From an uncultured Lachnospiraceae bacterium (GTDB lineage: Bacteria; Bacillota; Clostridia; Lachnospirales; Lachnospiraceae), in assembly GCA_947164865.1 (NCBI GenBank), contig CAMUYA010000002.1:120022-184021 (forward strand): DNA of 64,000 nt, in the 5' to 3' direction. The position numbers were made by a program, and so were the translations under genes. Below, piece after piece: positions 60,662 to 64,000 of the stretch. The notes beneath the pieces were generated by a model. That model saw only the letters and a program-made list of their open reading frames with translations, was not told where the DNA came from and searched no databases. Numbering within the stretch: position 1 is the stretch's first letter; each line of letters begins with the position of its first letter.

Positions 60662-60867
60662 GTTCGGGGGCGAACAATGTAGTGTTTTAAAGGGTTTCAG
60701 CCATGTTCGGCCCCGATAATTTCCAAAAACCAAATTTACAATTGAAAATTGCCGTATTTTATGATTATCGCGGGGTCGAACAATCCAGTAAATATGCGGG
60801 TTTGAGCCATGTTCGGGGTCGAATAATCGCTGTTTTTGGAGCCAGATTATAATCGGGCCCGATTAAT
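60662..60867. repeat. array of five degenerate palindromes (origin- or partition-like)
   Basis: Related palindromic 17-base elements of the type TTCGGGGYCGAA-YAAT occur at 60662-60678, 60704-60720, 60768-60784, 60811-60827 and 60851-60867; the last contains the perfect palindrome AATCGGGCCCGATT. Starts are 42, 64, 43 and 40 bases apart, near multiples of the helical turn. Sites 1-2 and 3-4 are copies of one larger unit sharing GGGTTTCAGCCATG / GGGTTTGAGCCATG before the second site. This array fills the 490-base gene-free gap before 60963. Confidence 0.78.
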
Positions 60868-60962
60868 CGTCTTTTTAAAAAATATTATGTGCTCTGTGAC
60901 GGATTAGCAAGTTTGATATCCCACATTACTTGTGAATGGCAAGAAAGGAGGAAAAAGTTGCT

Positions 60963-62381
60963 ATGAATACAGACAAATTGAAACAGGCGATAGATTACAG
61001 CGATGTCTATTATCTGATCGCCGCAGGAGCAGAGGAATTGGAAAAGCTGGATGAAGGGTTAAGAGAGCGGGCAGCAAATCCGTCAGCACTACAGAGGAGG
61101 AGAAAGTGGTTAATGGAATCACCTGCCTACCTGAGCATTGAGGATGGTACGGTCACGCTAGATGTTGAAACATTGTCCGGAGACATTGATGAACTCAGGG
61201 CACTTGTTATCCCGGAATGGTATGACCAGCTACAGGAAAAAAAGAAGCATGAAAACTTTGAAGAGATACTTGAACAGAATAAAAAGCTCTCTTCGCTGAA
61301 TTCTTCTTATGAGAGCACTATTTCAGAACAGAAAGAAAGGATCAGTAAGCTTGAATCTGAGATCAAGACATTGAAGGAGCAGCTTCTTAATAAGGAGATG
61401 AGCAGAAAGGTACTGGTATCATCAAGCATCAAGGTAGGCCCTAAGAAGGAGTCGATGGATGATATATTCCTTAATGATGTGGAAAGGCTTCTTGATGTAG
61501 AAAAGTGCGTGGTCAAGTACGGAGGAGAGCTTGATTCTTTTTATGAGGAGATCCAGACGGATAATAAGGATGATAAAGGATTTGAGCCTGGTCATGAGCT
61601 TACCCATAGGAATCACTGTCTCAGGATCATGAAGAGGATCGGAACAAAAGAGTTCTTTAAGAAGCGTGTAAAGGATAATCAGGAAGCAAAGAAGATCGAG
61701 GAGAGGGTAGGACAGCTCTTCCCGAATCATGGAGGTAAAAAGACAGAATGGCAGAAAGAGCGTGACCGTATCTTAAGGAACAGGTTCATGTCTGTGAACA
61801 GTATCCTGCAGAATTCAGACCTTACCAACCAGGAAAAGCTGATCATGTACGCGATGAATGGTGAATATCATAACACCAATATTGAGCGCCTTCTTGTATT
61901 TGCAGCCCAGCACTGTATACATGCGGACTTCCTTATATACATATTGGAAGATCCGGATGTCTGCACGACTTATGAGAATACAGTAGGATTCTTGGATCAG
62001 TTTGCTAATGCAAGCGAGTTCAGGATGAAGCTTAACTTGGCAAGAGAGCTTATTGATGGTAAGTGGTATATCACTGCCGACTATAACGGTAAGGATACAA
62101 AGTTTCAGCTTGTTCCTATTGATGAGTTTAATGAGCTTAGGAGAGCTGCAGGACTTCCCGAGAGTAAATTTACTTATAAGAATAAGGATGATAAGAAGGA
62201 AGAGTCTAAGGAGGAAGTTAAGAAGGAGGAAGAGGAACCTGTTGAAAAGCCTGAGTTTGTTGAGCGTAGCCAAGTATCATCTCAGAAAGTAGATATCCCC
62301 GATGATGGTTTTGAACCGTATAAGGATAAGGAAAATACCGAAGAGGAAGTACCTGAAGAACCGGATCTTCCATTTAATTGA
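60963..62381 (+). CDS. coiled-coil protein of the island, unknown
   Basis: A 472-residue soluble protein from the ATG at 60963, which follows AAAGGAGG by 12 bases; an ATG at 60936 has no ribosome site. Residues about 85-150 form a coiled coil (KLSSLNSSYESTISEQKERISKLESEIKTLKEQLL). The central part is helical and charged (ERVGQLFPNHGGKKTEWQKERDRILRNRFMSVNSIL), and the last 80 residues are Glu/Lys-rich and disordered, ending PDLPFN. I do not recognise it. The palindrome array lies immediately upstream, so it may be the protein that reads that array, or be controlled through it. Confidence 0.6.
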   Translation: MNTDKLKQAIDYSDVYYLIAAGAEELEKLDEGLRERAANPSALQRRRKWLMESPAYLSIEDGTVTLDVETLSGDIDELRALVIPEWYDQLQEKKKHENFEEILEQNKKLSSLNSSYESTISEQKERISKLESEIKTLKEQLLNKEMSRKVLVSSSIKVGPKKESMDDIFLNDVERLLDVEKCVVKYGGELDSFYEEIQTDNKDDKGFEPGHELTHRNHCLRIMKRIGTKEFFKKRVKDNQEAKKIEERVGQLFPNHGGKKTEWQKERDRILRNRFMSVNSILQNSDLTNQEKLIMYAMNGEYHNTNIERLLVFAAQHCIHADFLIYILEDPDVCTTYENTVGFLDQFANASEFRMKLNLARELIDGKWYITADYNGKDTKFQLVPIDEFNELRRAAGLPESKFTYKNKDDKKEESKEEVKKEEEEPVEKPEFVERSQVSSQKVDIPDDGFEPYKDKENTEEEVPEEPDLPFN

Positions 62382-62393
62382 TAGGAGGCGTGT

Positions 62394-62702
62394 ATGAGCA
62401 GGTTATTTTTGTCGGTCCCGGAGAAGGAACTGGAGAGGTTTGACTTGATGTGTGCAAAGACCGGTATGACAAGGAGCCAGTATTTTTCGTTTCTATTGAG
62501 TAAGCGGCATGACGTCAGACCACCGGTTCTTCAGTACAGGGAATTGATACATGAGCTGGACAGGATAGACAGGGATCTTAAGGTGATAGCGATGAAAGAA
62601 GAACTTTCTGATGAGGACAGACTTCTTGTTATGACTAAGCTTTCTGATCTTAAGGATATCCTGTCAGGCAGATTTCACAAGGAGGACTTAAATGGAAATT
62701 GA
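62394..62702 (+). CDS. MobC-like ribbon-helix-helix protein
   Basis: A 102-residue protein. RLFLSVPEKELERFDLMCAKTGMTRSQYFSFLLSKRH fits a ribbon-helix-helix DNA-binding domain, followed by a helical tail (IHELDRIDRDLKVIAMKEELSDEDRLLVMTKLSDLKDIL), as in plasmid mobilisation accessory proteins that open oriT for a relaxase. No relaxase gene is present nearby. It begins 12 bases after the coiled-coil gene with AGGAGG, and its 3' end overlaps the next small gene. Confidence 0.7.
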   Translation: MSRLFLSVPEKELERFDLMCAKTGMTRSQYFSFLLSKRHDVRPPVLQYRELIHELDRIDRDLKVIAMKEELSDEDRLLVMTKLSDLKDILSGRFHKEDLNGN

Positions 62703-62820
62703 GGATAAGGACTATACAATGGAAGAGATCGTAGAGCTTGTAAATGAGCAGGCAGGGGAGTTTATCATAAATATCAGATTGGAGGAGGTAAAAGATGGCG
62801 AGCGTAAAGGAAGTGTATAA
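62692..62820 (+). CDS. 42-residue acidic protein
   Basis: A short frame, beginning MEIEDKDYTMEEIVELVNEQ, with a strong AAGGAGG 6 bases upstream. It overlaps the MobC-like gene at its start and the RadC-like gene at its end (62795-62820), so it looks like a real translated link in the operon. It is acidic and probably helical. Function unknown. Confidence 0.55.
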   Translation: MEIEDKDYTMEEIVELVNEQAGEFIINIRLEEVKDGERKGSV

Positions 62821-63388
62821 GACCCAGCTTGAAATGGCCTCCGTAAGGCTTGTTAAGGATGCACCTTTAATGAGTAAGAATCCGATAAAGACACCGGAGG
62901 ATGCAGTAAAGGTATTGGGAAAATACCTTTGCCAGATGGATAGGGAGGTCATATGTGTCATAAACCTCAGGACTGATGGCTGCCCGATCAATTGCAGCGT
63001 CTGCAGCATGGGAGCCATAGATCAGGCTGTCACGCATCCGAGGGAGATTCTTAAGACAGCTATCCTTTCAAATGCTACGAGCATGGTCTTAATGCATAAT
63101 CATCCGAGTTCAAATCTAACACCGAGTAAGGATGATACGATGCTGACGGATAGACTTGTGACAGTATGTGAGATAATCGGGATTCCGCTGGTAGACCATA
63201 TCATAGTGGGAGGAGATAACAGCGAGTACTTCAGCTTTAGGGAAAAAGGTGTCCTTCCCATGAAAGCATTGAAGCTCAAGGGCGATTTCAAGGAGCTAGA
63301 AATGGAAGGAGTCCATGTCGCGGAAGATCACGTAAGTTCCGAAAATACAGATATAGCTGAAGCAAGACCAAGACGAAGATCTAGATAA
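62795..63388 (+). CDS. RadC-like JAB/MPN domain protein
   Basis: A 197-residue protein. The metal site of the JAB family is intact: MVLMHNHPSSNLTPSKDD near residues 98-115 (His-x-His and Asp), preceded by CVINLRTDGCP and SVCSMGAIDQAVTHPREILKTAILSNA. It is shorter than chromosomal RadC and lacks the helix-hairpin-helix N terminus, as in the versions on plasmids and integrative elements, whose role is unknown. It starts with GGAGGAGG 5 bases upstream inside the previous small gene. The last gene of the island in my reading. Confidence 0.85.
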   Translation: MASVKEVYKTQLEMASVRLVKDAPLMSKNPIKTPEDAVKVLGKYLCQMDREVICVINLRTDGCPINCSVCSMGAIDQAVTHPREILKTAILSNATSMVLMHNHPSSNLTPSKDDTMLTDRLVTVCEIIGIPLVDHIIVGGDNSEYFSFREKGVLPMKALKLKGDFKELEMEGVHVAEDHVSSENTDIAEARPRRRSR

Positions 63389-63394
63389 AAAAGA

Positions 63395-63425
63395 GGCCTC
63401 AGTCCAATCAGGGACTGAGGCTTAT
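63395..63425 (+). terminator. rho-independent terminator after the RadC-like gene
   Basis: GCCTCAGTCC at 63395-63404 pairs perfectly with GGACTGAGGC at 63412-63421, followed by TTATT; A residues upstream allow a minus-strand tail too. Confidence 0.85.
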
Positions 63426-63545
63426 TAGTACGATTATCTTTGGGGTCTGTATAGGAATAAGATTCCCTCTTTCCTGATTTTGTGTAAAAGAAAACACCGA
63501 TCATTTCTGACCGATGCTTCTCAAAAATATATGTTGTTATTCTTC

Positions 63546-63980
63546 TTACTTCATTGCCTGGATCTTGTCATTCATCTTCTTTGCTTCTGCACGATAATAT
63601 CTCATGAAAAGGAACCAGATAAGAAATGCAACTGCCAGCTGAATCGCCGCAATTATAATCCCCTGACCAATGGTGGCGGATCCGCCTATCCATCCGACTG
63701 CATAAGCAACAATTGTGTAAATCGCGCAACCAATACCCATGTGTATCAATACTCTAATCGGCATAGGAAGTTTTTCCTTCCGATATACAATGGTCGGAGC
63801 TCCAAAGCCAAGACCAACCAAAACGCAACCGACGACCATCTTTGTAAATCGGTAATTCTCAAGACTGAAATTTCCTTTGTACCCTATATCAAATACAATT
63901 CCAACCAGGCAAAAAATAGCCATTGCCATTCCAATACTGATTACTGTGCTCTTTGCTAAATCTTTTATTGTCTCTTTCAT
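63546..63980 (-). CDS. DUF3021 family membrane protein
   Basis: A 144-residue protein with four transmembrane helices and short basic ends. The pattern (TVISIGMAMAIFCLVGIVFD, then FTKMVVGCVLVGLGFGAPTIVYRKEKLPMPIRVLIHMGIGCAIYTIVAYAVGW, and FLIWFLFMRYYRAEAKKMNDKI) is that of DUF3021. These proteins are usually coded next to a LytTR-type regulator, which would lie beyond the window on the right. AGGAGGCG lies 6 bases upstream on the minus strand. Probably host chromosome rather than island. Confidence 0.82.
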   Translation of the reverse strand: MKETIKDLAKSTVISIGMAMAIFCLVGIVFDIGYKGNFSLENYRFTKMVVGCVLVGLGFGAPTIVYRKEKLPMPIRVLIHMGIGCAIYTIVAYAVGWIGGSATIGQGIIIAAIQLAVAFLIWFLFMRYYRAEAKKMNDKIQAMK

Positions 63981-64000
63981 TGCTTTCGCCTCCTATAATC

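Larger units (their letters stand above)
38436..63388. mobile_element. integrated genomic island (approximate limits)
   Basis: The left limit is set by the point where the Flp pilin sequence breaks off (about 38436). The right limit is placed after the RadC-like gene, before the DUF3021 gene, and could lie up to about 63545. Inside are three tyrosine recombinases, a TnpC-like protein, ParM/ParR-like genes, a DNA modification/restriction block, a palindrome array and MobC- and RadC-like genes. All these are mobile-element traits, and none of the neighbours on the left shares them. I could not identify flanking direct repeats, and more than one element may be nested here. There is no relaxase in the island, so it would need help to transfer. 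Confidence 0.55.

Noticed and set aside
60662..60867. Possible CRISPR array
   Set aside because: Palindromes are degenerate, without constant-length unique spacers, and no cas gene is present.
62795..63388. radC as the Tn554-type attachment gene
   Set aside because: The gene is intact, is of the short mobile-element type, and no recombinase gene abuts it.

Overview
The window looks like chromosome of a motile, low-to-mid-GC member of the Firmicutes, most likely family Lachnospiraceae (Butyrivibrio-like). The reasons are the DUF3881, DUF4446, DUF6044-type and GGGtGRT-type genes, a Lachnospiraceae-style flagellin and FliS pair, a Tad pilus locus of the clostridial kind, and strong AGGAGG-type ribosome binding sites. 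This assignment is an inference from gene content; no rRNA gene is present.

Left part (1-38.4 kb) is ordinary chromosome. 0-9 kb holds a surface-glycan or glycolipid operon: two flavoproteins, two family 2 glycosyltransferases, a sugar-nucleotide reductase/epimerase-like protein, a TIM-barrel isomerase and a large membrane protein, next to a MATE transporter. 9-10.8 kb holds a NifU-like scaffold protein paired with a GGGtGRT protein. 11-15.4 kb has a second MATE transporter, a GH113-type glycosidase, rsmG, a TSCPD protein and trmL. 15.5-21.3 kb is a housekeeping stretch: parA, parB, DUF4446, serS, DUF3881, tRNA-Arg(CCU), rsmA. 21.5-28.2 kb has a TPR protein with a degenerate AAA+ domain, glgB and a YfhO/DUF6044-like membrane protein. 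28.4-33 kb is flagellar (FliK/DUF6240-like protein, flagellin, FliS). 33.3-38.4 kb is a Tad pilus operon (prepilin peptidase, TadZ, TadA, TadB, TadC) that ends abruptly in a Flp pilin gene truncated a few residues into its hydrophobic helix.

Right part (about 38.44-63.4 kb) reads as a mobile island that abuts the broken pilin gene. It carries three hypothetical genes; a leftward operon of three tyrosine recombinases, a Tn554 TnpC-like protein, a ParM-like actin ATPase and a ParR-like ribbon-helix-helix protein; a repeat-rich control region upstream of that operon; an XRE-type regulator, a small unknown protein and a nitroreductase; and then a visibly more AT-rich block of seven tightly packed genes. 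That block is a phosphorothioate-type DNA modification system (SspD-, SspB-, SspC- and SspA-like proteins) coupled to a likely restriction module of a DEAD/DEAH helicase, a GHKL ATPase and a phospholipase-D-type nuclease. It is followed by about 490 bp of non-coding DNA with an array of five palindromes and several hairpins that resembles a replication or partition site, then an unknown coiled-coil protein, a MobC-like RHH protein, a 42-residue protein and a RadC-like JAB protein. The last gene, on the minus strand, is a DUF3021 membrane protein that is probably host chromosome again.

The most interesting parts are the seven-gene modification/restriction block, the fusion of a recombinase cassette with a plasmid-type partition pair in one operon with a repeat array at its head, and the palindrome array at 60.66-60.87 kb. 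All calls rest on reading the sequence; no database search was possible.
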